From: Anaerosomatales bacterium
GTDB lineage: Bacteria; Actinomycetota; Coriobacteriia; Anaerosomatales; Anaerosomataceae
Direction: 5' to 3'
DNA: 64,000 nucleotides
Assembly (NCBI GenBank): GCA_030019445.1
Contig: JASEEU010000001.1
Coordinates: forward strand, 310,001 to 374,000
Positions 15,666 through 24,947 of this stretch are shown here, piece by piece. Within the stretch, counting starts at the first letter, position 1, and every line of letters starts with the position of its first letter. The position numbers and the translations under genes are program-made. Under the pieces are notes generated by a model, which was not told the DNA's origin, made no database searches, and saw only the letters and a program-made list of their open reading frames with translations.

Positions 15666-16705
15666 TCATCTTCTCCGCCGGGCTCGGCGTCCGCAGCCTC
15701 GACGGGCGGTGCGGAGATGAGGCCCAGTTCGGTGCGGATGGCGGTCTCGATCGCGTCGCGGATGTCGGTGTGCTCCTTGAGGTAGTCTTTGGCGGCTTCG
15801 CGGCCCTGTCCGAGACGTTCGTCGCCATACGAGAACCATGCGCCCGACTTCTGCACGATGCCCTCTTCGACCCCGAGGTCCAGGAGGCTGCCCTCCTTGC
15901 TGATGCCGTAGCCGTACATTATGTCGAATTCGGCACGCTGGAACGGTGGGGCGACCTTGTTCTTGACGACCTTCGCGCGGACGCGGTTGCCGACGATGTC
16001 TGTCCCCTGCTTGATCGAGTCGATTCGGCGGACGTCGATGCGGACGGATGCGTAGAACTTCAGAGCGCGACCGCCGGACGTGGTCTCGGGGTTCCCGAAC
16101 ATGACGCCGACCTTCTCGCGCAGCTGGTTGATGAAGATGCACGTCGTCTTCGATTTGCTGAGCGAGCCGGCGAGCTTGCGCATCGCCTGGCTCATGAGTC
16201 GCGCCTGGAGGCCGACCGTGACATCGCCCATCTCGCCTTCCAGCTCGGCCCGCGGCACGAGCGCCGCGACCGAGTCGACGACGATGACGTCGATGGCTCC
16301 GGAACGTACCAGCATGTCGGTGATCTCGAGCGCCTGCTCCCCGGTATCGGGCTGGGAGATGAGGATCTCCTCGATGTCCACGCCCAGGCGCGCCGCGTAC
16401 GCGGGGTCGAGCGCGTGCTCGGCGTCGATGAACGCTGCGACGCCCCCGAGGCGCTGCGCCTCGGCCACGATCTGCAGAGCCAGCGTGGTCTTGCCCGACG
16501 ACTCGGGACCGAAGATCTCGACGATGCGCCCCCTCGGCACGCCGCCGATGCCGAGCGCTGCGTCGAGCGCGAGCGCTCCGGTCGGGATGGCCGGGATCGA
16601 CGTGAGCGAGTCGTGCTCTCCCAGGCGCATGAGGGAGCCCTTGCCGAACTTGCGCTCGATCTGCTCGCGCGTCAGATCGAGGACCTTCGCCTTCTCTTTC
16701 TCCAT
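15662..16705 (-). CDS. recA: Recombinase RecA
   Basis: DNA strand-exchange ATPase and co-protease for LexA cleavage. Length 347, standard. Walker A 'GPESSGKT' is at 66-73; Walker B '[10 protein letters not shown]', '[19 protein letters not shown]' and the acidic C-terminus 'EPGGEDD' are present. No intein is present, unlike Mycobacterium tuberculosis recA. ATG at 16705 follows AGAAGGAG. recX follows with an overlap. The promoter has a perfect SOS palindrome in its spacer. Confidence 0.99.
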   Translation of the reverse strand: MEKEKAKVLDLTREQIERKFGKGSLMRLGEHDSLTSIPAIPTGALALDAALGIGGVPRGRIVEIFGPESSGKTTLALQIVAEAQRLGGVAAFIDAEHALDPAYAARLGVDIEEILISQPDTGEQALEITDMLVRSGAIDVIVVDSVAALVPRAELEGEMGDVTVGLQARLMSQAMRKLAGSLSKSKTTCIFINQLREKVGVMFGNPETTSGGRALKFYASVRIDVRRIDSIKQGTDIVGNRVRAKVVKNKVAPPFQRAEFDIMYGYGISKEGSLLDLGVEEGIVQKSGAWFSYGDERLGQGREAAKDYLKEHTDIRDAIETAIRTELGLISAPPVEAADAEPGGEDD

Positions 16706-16755
16706 CTGCTTCTCGCTCCTTCTGACCTGTCGGCGACCCCTGAAAGGCTGATTCG

Positions 16756-16784
16756 ACGCTACACGAACACGTGTTCGATGTCAA
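16756..16784 (-). promoter_or_regulatory. recA promoter with perfect SOS box in its spacer
   Basis: On the minus strand, consensus -35 TTGACA (16779-16784) and -10 TAGCGT (16756-16761) are 17 bases apart. The symmetric LexA site CGAACACGTGTTCG (16764-16777) fills the spacer. The -35 abuts the thpR stop at 16785-16787, so recA is an independently regulated unit. Confidence 0.9.
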
Positions 16785-17375
16785 TCATCCACCGAGCGTG
16801 CCGGTTGCGACCGGCTCGTAGATCGGTCCACGTGCCGTGAGCGTGCTCGAGTAGAGCGTAACCCCGCGCACTGACACGGTGCGCGCGGCTGCCTCGGCGC
16901 TCTGGATCGCCGCATCTCCCGCGTCAAGGACGTGGCGTGAGACCGATCGCCTCCGCCGGGCCCGTACGAGCGTGACGTGCGGGACGTACGGCCGGTCCTC
17001 GGTGGGGATGCCCCGGCGCAGCAGCTCGTCGTCGAGCACGGTCGCGAGCGCCGAGAAGCGCCACTGGTCGTCGTCGCGGAACGCCGCCCACAGCATGGTC
17101 GCTGAGCGCGGCGAAGGCCGGGCGACGACGCCTGACAGGTGCGCTTCGAACGCCTCCGTCCTCGGGCCGAGCGACGCGAGCGCCTCGATGACGTCGTCCT
17201 GCGCGGCGTCGTCGAGCGAGCCGAGGAACCGGAGCGTCACGTGGAGGTCACCGGCGGCGACCCATCGCTCCCCGCTCCACGCCACTGCGGCATCCGAGAT
17301 CTCTCGCCGCGTGCGCACGAGGAGGTCGCGCGCGGCCGGCGGCAGATCGATCGCCACGAACGCGCGGGCGATCAC
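16785..17375 (-). CDS. thpR: RNA 2',3'-cyclic phosphodiesterase
   Basis: 2H phosphoesterase that opens 2',3'-cyclic RNA ends (formerly called 2'-5' RNA ligase). The 196 residues carry both catalytic motifs: H45 in 'LHVTLRFLG' and H133 in 'PHVTLVRAR'. GTG at 17375 overlaps the cinA stop by 4 bases, so the two are translationally coupled. Its 3' end forms the upstream edge of the recA promoter. Mycobacteria do not have it at this position. Confidence 0.93.
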   Translation of the reverse strand: MIARAFVAIDLPPAARDLLVRTRREISDAAVAWSGERWVAAGDLHVTLRFLGSLDDAAQDDVIEALASLGPRTEAFEAHLSGVVARPSPRSATMLWAAFRDDDQWRFSALATVLDDELLRRGIPTEDRPYVPHVTLVRARRRRSVSRHVLDAGDAAIQSAEAAARTVSVRGVTLYSSTLTARGPIYEPVATGTLGG

Positions 17376-18592
17376 CGCGCTCGGCCGCCGATCTCGCGCC
17401 GCAGCAGATCGAGGGCGGTCACGACGGCCCGCGTGCGTATGCCATCGCGGTCGCCGAACAGGTGGCGGAGCGTGGCCGAGGACTCATCCGCGTCGGCCAC
17501 GGCGAACCACACGGTCCCGACCGGCTTGGACGGCGTCCCACCGCCGGGTCCCGCGATGCCGGTCACCGCGACGGCGAGGTCCGCACCCAGGCGCTCACGG
17601 ACACCCTCGGCCATCGCGGCGGCCGTCTCGGCGCTCACCGCGCCGTGGTCCTGCAGTGTCCCGGGCGGTACTCCCAGAACGCTCGTCTTCACGTCGTCGG
17701 CGTAGGACACGATGCCGCCACAAAAGACGTCGGACGCTCCGGGTACCTCGGTGAGCGCACCGCCGAGCAGACCGCCGGTGCACGATTCCGCGACCGCGAC
17801 CGAGCATCGCGCATCGCGCGCCAGGGCGATCACCGTCTCGGCCAGCGTCGATCCGTCCGTGCTGTAGCAGTCCTCGGCGAGCGCGCTCGCGATCTCGGCG
17901 GCGGCGCGGTCCAGGACTTCCCCGCCTGCCCCCGCGTCGAACAGCACGGCGTCGACGAGCGCCGGGCTCGCAAGGACGGTGAAGCCGATGCCGGCGTACG
18001 CGTCGAGCAGCCGCTGCGCGGTGACCTGCACATCGGACTCGGAGATGCCGACGCACCGGACGAATCGCGGGGCGACGCCGACGCGGACCGTGCCGAGGAA
18101 CGACTCGAGCATCGGGCGCATCTCGTGCGGCGGGCCGGGCAGCAGGACGACATGTCCCCACGGGCCCGAGACCACCTGGCCGGGCGCCGTGCCGGTCGCG
18201 GGCTCGAGGACGCGCGCCCCTTCGAGCACGTCAGCCTGCCGGACCACCTGCGCCGCTGCTTCAGGGTCGCGGTGACGCCGCGCGACCTGGGTGAGGCGCT
18301 CGGCGAGCCGGGGATCGGGCACGAGCGGCAGGCCGAGGGCGCGAGAGACGGCCTCCCGCGTCACATCGTCGTGCGTGGGGCCGAGACCGCCGGTCACGAC
18401 GACGAGGTCGTGCGTGTCGACGAGGCGACGGACCGTCTCGGCGATCGCGGCTTCGTCATCGGGGCGCGCGACGACCTCATCGGGAGCGAATCCTGCTGCC
18501 AGCAGCGCGGCGGTCACCTCGGTGGAGTTGGTGTCCAGACGCACGCCGGTGACCAGTTCGGAGCCGACGACGAGCACCGCTGCCGCGCGCAC
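17372..18592 (-). CDS. cinA: CinA: MoaB-like domain plus nicotinamide-nucleotide amidase
   Basis: Salvages NAD breakdown products. The N-terminal part (about 1-170) is the MoaB/MogA-like pyrophosphatase domain ('GSELVTGVRLDTNS', 'TGGLGPTHDDVTREA'); the C-terminal part (about 250-400) is the PncC deamidase ('VAVAESCTGGLLGGALTEVPG', 'AVTGIAGPGGGTPSKPVGTVWF'). Length 406. Named for competence-induced cotranscription with recA in streptococci; here only thpR separates it from recA. It starts 4 bases after the pgsA stop. Confidence 0.96.
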   Translation of the reverse strand: MRAAAVLVVGSELVTGVRLDTNSTEVTAALLAAGFAPDEVVARPDDEAAIAETVRRLVDTHDLVVVTGGLGPTHDDVTREAVSRALGLPLVPDPRLAERLTQVARRHRDPEAAAQVVRQADVLEGARVLEPATGTAPGQVVSGPWGHVVLLPGPPHEMRPMLESFLGTVRVGVAPRFVRCVGISESDVQVTAQRLLDAYAGIGFTVLASPALVDAVLFDAGAGGEVLDRAAAEIASALAEDCYSTDGSTLAETVIALARDARCSVAVAESCTGGLLGGALTEVPGASDVFCGGIVSYADDVKTSVLGVPPGTLQDHGAVSAETAAAMAEGVRERLGADLAVAVTGIAGPGGGTPSKPVGTVWFAVADADESSATLRHLFGDRDGIRTRAVVTALDLLRREIGGRAR

Positions 18593-18596
18593 GTGC

Positions 18597-19217
18597 TCAC
18601 CGCCTCGTCCAGGGGCCGGTCAGGATGTCGCGGGCGTGATAGAAGTAGTCGGCCATCGAGAGCACGGTGGCGATGATGGCGGCGGCCATGACCATCCATG
18701 CGCCCCATTGCACCGCCGACGCTGCCGTAGAGCCGAGGACATCGGTCACCACCGGGCTGTCCTTCACGATGAACGCGACGATGGCCACGATCTGCAGGAT
18801 CGTCTTGATCTTGCCGTACCACGACGCGGCGATGACCTTGCCTTCGGCGATGGCGACCATCCGGAGGCCGGAGACGATGAGCTCGCGCGAGATGATGACG
18901 AGCGCGATCCACGAGGGCAGGCTGCCGAGGTCCACGAGCGCGACGAGAGCGGCGGTCACGAGAAGCTTGTCCGCGAGCGGGTCGATGAACTTGCCGAAGG
19001 TGGTGACCTGGTTCCTCGAGCGCGCGAGGTAGCCGTCGACAGCGTCGGTGGCCGCGACCGCGGCGAAGATGATCGCCGCGAGCCAGGGTTTCGCGGCGCT
19101 CCACCACGCCGGGTTGGGGACGAAATGCGGCCACTCGCCGAGCAGCACGACAAGGAACACGGGGATGAACATCACCCGTATCAGCGTCACCCTGTTGGCC
19201 CAGTTCACCTGGCTCAT
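18597..19217 (-). CDS. pgsA: CDP-diacylglycerol-glycerol-3-phosphate 3-phosphatidyltransferase
   Basis: Makes phosphatidylglycerol phosphate in the membrane. Length 206 with several hydrophobic segments. The CDP-alcohol phosphatidyltransferase motif D-x2-D-G-x2-A-R-x8-G-x3-D-x3-D is intact, with D58, D61, D79 and D83. The rimO stop is directly adjacent (19218), and cinA follows 4 bases after its stop. pgsA near cinA, recA and rimO is common in Gram-positive genomes. Confidence 0.95.
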   Translation of the reverse strand: MSQVNWANRVTLIRVMFIPVFLVVLLGEWPHFVPNPAWWSAAKPWLAAIIFAAVAATDAVDGYLARSRNQVTTFGKFIDPLADKLLVTAALVALVDLGSLPSWIALVIISRELIVSGLRMVAIAEGKVIAASWYGKIKTILQIVAIVAFIVKDSPVVTDVLGSTAASAVQWGAWMVMAAAIIATVLSMADYFYHARDILTGPWTRR

Positions 19218-20525
19218 CTACAGCACCTCGCCGACGAGGTCGTAGCCGATCGAATCAGTGATGCGGACTCTTGTGAGCGTACCAGCCCGGAGCGCGTCGG
19301 CGAAGAGCACCACGCCGTCGATGTCAGGCGCCTGCCCGCAGGTGCGGCCGGTGGTCTCGCCGTCCTCGTCCACGCCGTCGACGAGCACCAGGAGCTCCTC
19401 GCCGACCTTCTCGGCCGCGCGCGCGTGCCCCACCTCGTCAGCAACGTCACGGACGCGCTGGAAGCGTTCGACCTTGTCGTCCTCGGCCACCTGATCCGGG
19501 AGCTCTGCCGCGGGTGTGCCCTCCTCGGCCGAGTACATGAAGACGCCGAGGTGATCGAATGCGGCCTCCCGAACGAACGCGAGCAGCTCCTGCACGTCCG
19601 CCTCCGTCTCGCCGGGAAACCCGACGATGACGGTGCTGCGCAGCGATACGTCGGGCATCACGGCGCGGATGCGGCCGAGAAGGTCGACGAACGCGCGTGC
19701 GTCACCGGTGCGCCGCATCGCCCGCAGCACGCCCGCGGACGCGTGCTGCAGCGGCATGTCGAGGTAGCGGCACACGTTGGGCAGGTCCGCCATGACGTGG
19801 AGCAGGCGGTCGGTCACCCCGTCGGGCTGCGCGTACATCAGGCGGACGCGGTCCGCGCCGGGAAGCGCAGCGACGGCGGCGACGACCTCCGGCAGTCCGA
19901 TCTCGTCGTCGCAGTCCCGCCCGTACGCGGTGATGTCCTGGCCGATGAGCACGAGCTCGCGAGCGCCGCCGGCGATGAGCAGCCGGCCCTCGGCGAGGAT
20001 GTCGCTCAGGGGTCGGCTGCGGTACGGGCCGCGGATCGACGGGATGGTGCAGTACGCGCAGCGGCGGTGGCACCCGTCCGAGAGCTGCAGGTACGCGTAC
20101 GGGCGACCGTCCGCGGTGCGGGCGGGGGCGTCGGCGGCGGGACGAAGCGGCGTGCCGAGCAGCGAGCCGACGACCTCGGCGACCGATCCCTCCTCGGCCA
20201 CAGGGACGAACGCGTCGGCCTCGGTGAGGGCGGCCGCAAGCTCCCCGCCGTAGCGCGACGGCATGCACCCGGCGACGACGATGCGGCGGCCGCGCTCGCG
20301 TGAAGGCTCGTCGGCGGCGAGTTCGAGGACGGTCGCGATCGACTCCTCGGTAGCGGCCTCGATGAACGCGCACGTGTTGACGACGACGACGTCGGCACCG
20401 GCCGGGTCGTCGGTGAACCGCGCTCCGGCGGCGGCGAGCGACGCGCGCATGCGGTCCGAGTCGACCTCGTTCTTGGGGCAGCCGAGGGTGACGATGTGTA
20501 TCGCCGGTGAGGGTCCCACGGTCAC
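19218..20525 (-). CDS. rimO: Ribosomal protein S12 methylthiotransferase RimO
   Basis: Radical SAM enzyme that methylthiolates an aspartate of ribosomal protein S12. The 435 residues carry N-terminal Fe-S cysteines C16 ('LGCPKNEVDSD'), C52 and C87, the radical SAM triad C152, C156, C159 ('CHRRCAYCTIPSIRG') and a TRAM domain at the end. 'GCPKNEVDSD' distinguishes RimO from MiaB. GTG at 20525 overlaps the yajQ stop by 4 bases. Confidence 0.96.
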   Translation of the reverse strand: MTVGPSPAIHIVTLGCPKNEVDSDRMRASLAAAGARFTDDPAGADVVVVNTCAFIEAATEESIATVLELAADEPSRERGRRIVVAGCMPSRYGGELAAALTEADAFVPVAEEGSVAEVVGSLLGTPLRPAADAPARTADGRPYAYLQLSDGCHRRCAYCTIPSIRGPYRSRPLSDILAEGRLLIAGGARELVLIGQDITAYGRDCDDEIGLPEVVAAVAALPGADRVRLMYAQPDGVTDRLLHVMADLPNVCRYLDMPLQHASAGVLRAMRRTGDARAFVDLLGRIRAVMPDVSLRSTVIVGFPGETEADVQELLAFVREAAFDHLGVFMYSAEEGTPAAELPDQVAEDDKVERFQRVRDVADEVGHARAAEKVGEELLVLVDGVDEDGETTGRTCGQAPDIDGVVLFADALRAGTLTRVRITDSIGYDLVGEVL

Positions 20526-21019
20526 CGGTAGTTCATGAACTGCAGCGGGATACCGTAGTCGCGCTCCTTCAGGAACGCGATCACCTCCTGCAGGGTGTCT
20601 CTGCTCGGCGAGGAGACGCGAAGCTTGTCACCCTCGATCTGCACCTTCACCTTGAACTTCTCATCGCGGATGTCCTTGTTGATCTTCCGGGCGAGGTCGG
20701 TCTCGATGCCGTTGACGATCGTCGCATCGACCCGGACGTTTCCGCCGGATGCCGACTCGACCTTTCCCCAGCGCAACGCCTTGAGATCGACGCCCCGTCG
20801 GACGAGCTTGCTGTTGAGGATGTCCTTGACCTGTCCGACGACGAAGTCGCTGGGCGCCGAGACGGTCACGCTCGGCGCGTGCTTGTCCAGCGAGATGCGA
20901 GCGCCCGTGTCCTTCAGGTCGTAGCGCTGCGAGACCTCCTTCGAGGCCTGCTGCACGGCGTTGTCCACCTCTTGAAGGTCCGTCTGAGATACGACGTCGA
21001 AACTCTGGTCCTTGGCCAT
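20522..21019 (-). CDS. yajQ: YajQ family nucleotide-binding protein
   Basis: Two-lobed UPF0234 protein that binds RNA; homologues bind cyclic di-GMP. The 165 residues run from 'MAKDQSFDVVSQTD' to 'QEVIAFLKERDYGIPLQFMNYR'; the last six residues and the 'DFPLQF'-type ending are typical. ATG at 21019 follows GAGAGGAGC; a longer upstream frame overlapping the next gene lacks homology. The start of rimO overlaps its stop, suggesting coupled translation. Confidence 0.95.
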   Translation of the reverse strand: MAKDQSFDVVSQTDLQEVDNAVQQASKEVSQRYDLKDTGARISLDKHAPSVTVSAPSDFVVGQVKDILNSKLVRRGVDLKALRWGKVESASGGNVRVDATIVNGIETDLARKINKDIRDEKFKVKVQIEGDKLRVSSPSRDTLQEVIAFLKERDYGIPLQFMNYR

Positions 21020-21060
21020 GGTGCTCCTCTCGGATGGCGCGAGACGCTCGCGAAGGCGGA

Positions 21061-21849
21061 TCAGTCGCCGACGCTGAGCTCGACGGTCGAGGTTCCCTGT
21101 CCCAGCGGGACAGGGACGTTCTCGCCGTCGCGCGTGATGGTCACTGATTGCGGACGACCGATGAAGACGGTCGCCGCCTCGTTCACGGTGTAGCTGCGGC
21201 TCTCTCCGCCGGGCAGCGTGCCGATGTACGCCTCGAGCCCGTCGACGGTGATCTCCAGCCAGGAGGCTGAACCCTCGGCCACCGTGACGACGAGCTCGAA
21301 CGCGTCGCCCTGGACCGCGCCGGCCGAGGTGCCCGTCTCCTCGCCGGAGGAGACCGTGTCCGTCGCCGGGACGGTCGGCGTCGTGACGCCCGGCGTGGGT
21401 GTGCCGGTGGTCTCGGGCGTGCCGGTGGTCTCGGGCGGCACCGGGGGTGGCGTCTCGTCCTCGCCGCCAAGCGCCGAGATGCCCCACAACGCGAGCGCCA
21501 CGAGCAGCACCGCGGCGAGCGCGATGAGCCACGTCCTGAACGGCACCGCGTGCAGCATGTCACGGTGCTCTACGACGGCTTCATGGGGCACCGTGATCCG
21601 GTCGACGGCATCGGTCACCTCGGCATCGTGCTTGTACTGCTCGATGAGCGGGCCTTCGTCCATGCCGAGGAAGCGGGCGTACGCCTGGATGTAGCCCTTC
21701 ACGTACACCGGGCTCGGGAGATCGCCGTAGCGGTCGTGCTCGATGGCATCGAGCATGCGCCCCATCACCTTGGTGGCAGCCTCGACCTCGCCGAGGGTCT
21801 TGCCCTGGCGACGCCGCTCAGCGGCCAGCTTCTCGCCGACCGAGTCCAT
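21061..21849 (-). CDS. RodZ-like membrane protein with cytoplasmic HTH domain
   Basis: Likely linked to cell shape or envelope assembly. The 262 residues comprise an HTH_25/RodZ-type domain (about 1-80, 'LGEVEAATKVMGRMLDAIE', 'YVKGYIQAYARFLG'), one membrane helix (about 106-127), a Pro/Thr-rich linker (about 130-180) and an external DUF4115-like beta domain. The linker contains a tandem duplication of 18 bases (21401-21436) encoding repeated 'ETTGTP'. It lies just downstream of ftsK. Bacillus rodZ (ymfM) lies next to pgsA, so the position is comparable. Confidence 0.87.
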   Translation of the reverse strand: MDSVGEKLAAERRRQGKTLGEVEAATKVMGRMLDAIEHDRYGDLPSPVYVKGYIQAYARFLGMDEGPLIEQYKHDAEVTDAVDRITVPHEAVVEHRDMLHAVPFRTWLIALAAVLLVALALWGISALGGEDETPPPVPPETTGTPETTGTPTPGVTTPTVPATDTVSSGEETGTSAGAVQGDAFELVVTVAEGSASWLEITVDGLEAYIGTLPGGESRSYTVNEAATVFIGRPQSVTITRDGENVPVPLGQGTSTVELSVGD

Positions 21850-21879
21850 GCCACCTGCCTCTCTCCGGGTCGCGCGTGC

Positions 21880-24120
21880 CTACGTCTCGTTCTCGCGGTC
21901 CTGGCGTTCGAACACCTTGATCGACTCCAGCTCTTCTACATCTACCAGGACATCGCGCGGCTTGGAACCATCTGGCGGTCCGACGATGCCCTTCGATTCC
22001 AGCATGTCCATGATCCGTCCTGCCCTGGCGTAGCCCACCTTCAACCGACGCTGGAGCAACGAGGTGGAGCCCATGCCCGCCGTGACGACGATGTCCGCGG
22101 CCTCCCAGAGCAGTGGGTCGTCATCCTCGTCGTCTCCGCCGGCAGCCCCCGTCTGGGTGACCTTGAGCTGGAGGATCTCCTCATGGTAGTCGGGTTCCGC
22201 CTGCTCACGAAGGTGATCGACGACCGACGCGATCTCAGTCTCCGACACGTAGGCGCCCTGGATGCGGCGCGGCTTGGGCCATGCCGGCGTGGAGAACAAC
22301 ATGTCCCCCAGGCCGACGAGCTTCTCGGCACCCGGCTGATCGAGGATGACGCGGCTATCGATGCTGCTGCCCACCGCGAACGCGATGCGGTTCGTGATGT
22401 TGGTCTTGATGAGCCCGGTGATGATATCGGTCGAGGGACGCTGCGTGGCGACGATGAGGTGGATGCCCGCCGCGCGTGCGAGCTGCGCGATCCGGCAGAT
22501 GGAGTCTTCCACCTCCCGGGCGGCCACCATCATGAGGTCTGCAAGCTCGTCGATCACGATGACGAGATACGGAAGCGCCTCGGCGCCTTCGGGCGCCTTG
22601 CCCGAGTGGACGAGTGCGTTGAACTGCGAGATGTTGCGCGCGCCCGCCTTCTGCAGCTTCTTGAGGCGGGCCTCCATCTCCTGCACTGCCCAGTGGAGGG
22701 CGCTCGCCGCCTCCTTGGACTCGGTGACCACCGGGACGTAGAGGTGCGGTACCCCGTTGTAGAGGTTGAGCTCGATCCGTTTGGGGTCGATGAGGATCAG
22801 GCGTACCTCGGCGGGGGTGGCGCGCATGAGGATGCTCGTGATGAGGCTGTTGATGCAGACCGACTTCCCGGTGCCGGTCGAGCCGGCGATCAGCAGGTGC
22901 GGCATGGCGGCCAGGTCGGCGACGACGTTCTCGCCGCTGACGTCCTTGCCGATGGCGAGCAGGAGCGGGTTGGGGTCGTTGAGGGCGGCCCCGGTGAGCA
23001 CATCGCCGAGCGTGACCGTCGAGCGGCCGGCGTTGGGGACCTCGATTCCGACGTAGCTCTTGCCGGGTATCGGGGCGAGGATACGGATGGTCGGAGCCGC
23101 AAGAGCGAGCGCGAGGTCGTCCGAGAGCGCCGTCACGCGGTTGACCTTGATGCCCTTGGCGAGCTCGACCTCGAACATCGTGACCGTCGGGCCGGAGACC
23201 CAGTCGACGACCCGGGCCGCTATGTCGAAGGTGGCGAGCGTCTGCTCGATCAGCCCCGCAGTGTGCTTGAGCTCGCGCTCGGTGGCCTTGTGGCTCGCGC
23301 TCGACTGCGGACTGCGCGTGAGCATCGAGATGCCCGGCAGCTCGTAGCCTTCGAGCGCCCGCGGGGGCACCGGCGCGTGCGCGGGGGCCGTGGGGCGCGC
23401 GGCCTCGGGGTCGGTGCCCCGACGCCGCTTCGCGGGCGCGGGAGCCCGCTCGGGCTCATGCTCGGCTTCGAGGTCCTCCAGCGGCATCGTGCGCGTCGGC
23501 CTGCGTCGCTCGACGTCTGCCGAGAAGTCCTCCTCGGCCACCTCGGTCCGCACGAGACCGCGTGCCCAGTCGACCACGTCGGCGATGGACATGCCGGCGA
23601 AGACGAGGCCGATGAGGACGACCGCGATGAGTACGACGTACGAGATCGCGGCGCCCAGAAGCGAGCGGAGCGCCCAGGCGACGCCCCCGCCGATGTAGCC
23701 GCCGTGCGCGGAGAGCACGTCGCGCTCCCACTGGAGCGCTTCGGGCGCGGAGACGGCGACCATGGAGATGCCGCCGAGCAGGACGAGAGAGAGGCCGATG
23801 GCCACGCGGGTCTCGTCCACGCGGACGGCGCGCACGAAGAAGCTGACGCCCCAGAGCAGCACGGCGACGGGGATCGCGTACGCCCCCACGCCGAAGCCGA
23901 GGCGGAACAGGTCGCGCAGGGCGGCTGGCACGACGCCGGACGAGCGCGTGAACACCGCGATGGCGAGCGCGACCGCGATGGCCGAGATGAGGATGCCCCA
24001 GACTTCGTGCCGACTCTCGGCGTCGAGCACCGGGGCGGTCTCTGCCTGGCGTCGGGGCGCGGTCTTGGCGCTGCTCTTCTTGTTCGAGCTCTTGGAGCGC
24101 GTGCTGCGTTTCTGGGCCAT
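21880..24120 (-). CDS. ftsK: DNA translocase FtsK/SpoIIIE
   Basis: Septal DNA pump that clears chromosomes from the division site. The 746 residues have an N-terminus with four hydrophobic segments (about 40-180), a short charged linker (190-255), a RecA-like motor with Walker A 'GSTGTGKS' (413-420) and Walker B 'LVIVIDELADLM', and a C-terminal winged-helix gamma domain ('QRRLKVGYARAGRIMDMLE') that reads orienting sequences. A Lys/Ser-rich N-terminal tail precedes the first helix. It lies between uppP and the RodZ-like gene. Confidence 0.97.
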   Translation of the reverse strand: MAQKRSTRSKSSNKKSSAKTAPRRQAETAPVLDAESRHEVWGILISAIAVALAIAVFTRSSGVVPAALRDLFRLGFGVGAYAIPVAVLLWGVSFFVRAVRVDETRVAIGLSLVLLGGISMVAVSAPEALQWERDVLSAHGGYIGGGVAWALRSLLGAAISYVVLIAVVLIGLVFAGMSIADVVDWARGLVRTEVAEEDFSADVERRRPTRTMPLEDLEAEHEPERAPAPAKRRRGTDPEAARPTAPAHAPVPPRALEGYELPGISMLTRSPQSSASHKATERELKHTAGLIEQTLATFDIAARVVDWVSGPTVTMFEVELAKGIKVNRVTALSDDLALALAAPTIRILAPIPGKSYVGIEVPNAGRSTVTLGDVLTGAALNDPNPLLLAIGKDVSGENVVADLAAMPHLLIAGSTGTGKSVCINSLITSILMRATPAEVRLILIDPKRIELNLYNGVPHLYVPVVTESKEAASALHWAVQEMEARLKKLQKAGARNISQFNALVHSGKAPEGAEALPYLVIVIDELADLMMVAAREVEDSICRIAQLARAAGIHLIVATQRPSTDIITGLIKTNITNRIAFAVGSSIDSRVILDQPGAEKLVGLGDMLFSTPAWPKPRRIQGAYVSETEIASVVDHLREQAEPDYHEEILQLKVTQTGAAGGDDEDDDPLLWEAADIVVTAGMGSTSLLQRRLKVGYARAGRIMDMLESKGIVGPPDGSKPRDVLVDVEELESIKVFERQDRENET

Positions 24121-24139
24121 GTCTGTGCTCCCGGAGGTC

Positions 24140-24946
24140 TTAGAACGCGTACTGCCACACCAGGACGGCGGTGCCGGCGACCGCGCAGTATCCCGCGAAG
24201 ACGAGCAGGGTGTGCTTCTTGAGCCAGCTCAGCAGTCCCGCTATGACAGCGTACCCGCTCAGGGCCGAGGCGACAAAGCCCACGACGCACACGAGCAGCG
24301 TCGGCATGCCCTCCCCCGCCGTCGTGACGAGGTCGAGCGCCGTCTTGCCTCCAGCCAGCAGGATGATGGGGATGGAGAGCAGGAAGGAGAAGCGAGCCGC
24401 CTGCTCGCGGTCCAGTCCGAGTCCCAATCCCGCGGCCATGGTGGCGCCCGAACGGGATATGCCCGGCGCGATGGCCATCCCCTGCGCGACGCCGATGAGC
24501 AGGGCGCCCCGCACGCTCAGCCGCGTCGCGTCGTGCGTCACCTTTCGGGACAACCGATCGGAAAGCGTGAGGAACGAGGCGGTGATGAGCAGGAACCACC
24601 CGACCCACACGACGCTCTCGAACAGGCTCTCGAACAGGTCGTTGAAGGCCAGGCCGATGATGCCGGTGGGTATCGTTCCCGCTGCGATGAGCCACGCGAG
24701 CCGCTTGTCGTGCGCGCGCTCGGGATCGGACGAGAACGCCGCGCGAACCAGGTTGACGACGTCGCGGCGGAAGTACGCGATGACGGCGACCAGGGTCCCG
24801 AGGTGCAGGAGCACGTCGAATCCGAGGGAGAAGTCATCCCATCCGAACAACGCGGGGACGATGACGAGGTGCCCCGAGGACGACACCGGAAGGAACTCGG
24901 CCGCCCCCTGGACGATGCCGAGCACGATCGCCTGGAGTAGCTCCAC
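24140..24946 (-). CDS. uppP: Undecaprenyl-diphosphatase (BacA type)
   Basis: Recycles the undecaprenyl carrier for cell-wall synthesis. The 268 residues form a polytopic membrane protein with signatures 'GAAEFLPVSSSGHL' (14-27) and 'PGISRSGATM'. The C-terminus is hydrophobic as usual. It starts one base after the RNase J stop and precedes ftsK. The carrier synthase uppS lies elsewhere in the window (48-49 kb). Confidence 0.96.
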   Translation of the reverse strand: MELLQAIVLGIVQGAAEFLPVSSSGHLVIVPALFGWDDFSLGFDVLLHLGTLVAVIAYFRRDVVNLVRAAFSSDPERAHDKRLAWLIAAGTIPTGIIGLAFNDLFESLFESVVWVGWFLLITASFLTLSDRLSRKVTHDATRLSVRGALLIGVAQGMAIAPGISRSGATMAAGLGLGLDREQAARFSFLLSIPIILLAGGKTALDLVTTAGEGMPTLLVCVVGFVASALSGYAVIAGLLSWLKKHTLLVFAGYCAVAGTAVLVWQYAF

Positions 24947-24947
24947 G

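Noticed and set aside
9287-20525. miaB and rimO considered as possible AmmeMemoRadiSam radical SAM partners
   Set aside because: Both carry three N-terminal Fe-S cysteines, the methylthiotransferase CxxxCxxC triad and TRAM domains, which fix them as MiaB and RimO.
21550-24222. A rightward open frame of about 890 codons
   Set aside because: Antisense to ftsK and the RodZ-like gene; no domain or ribosome site supports it.
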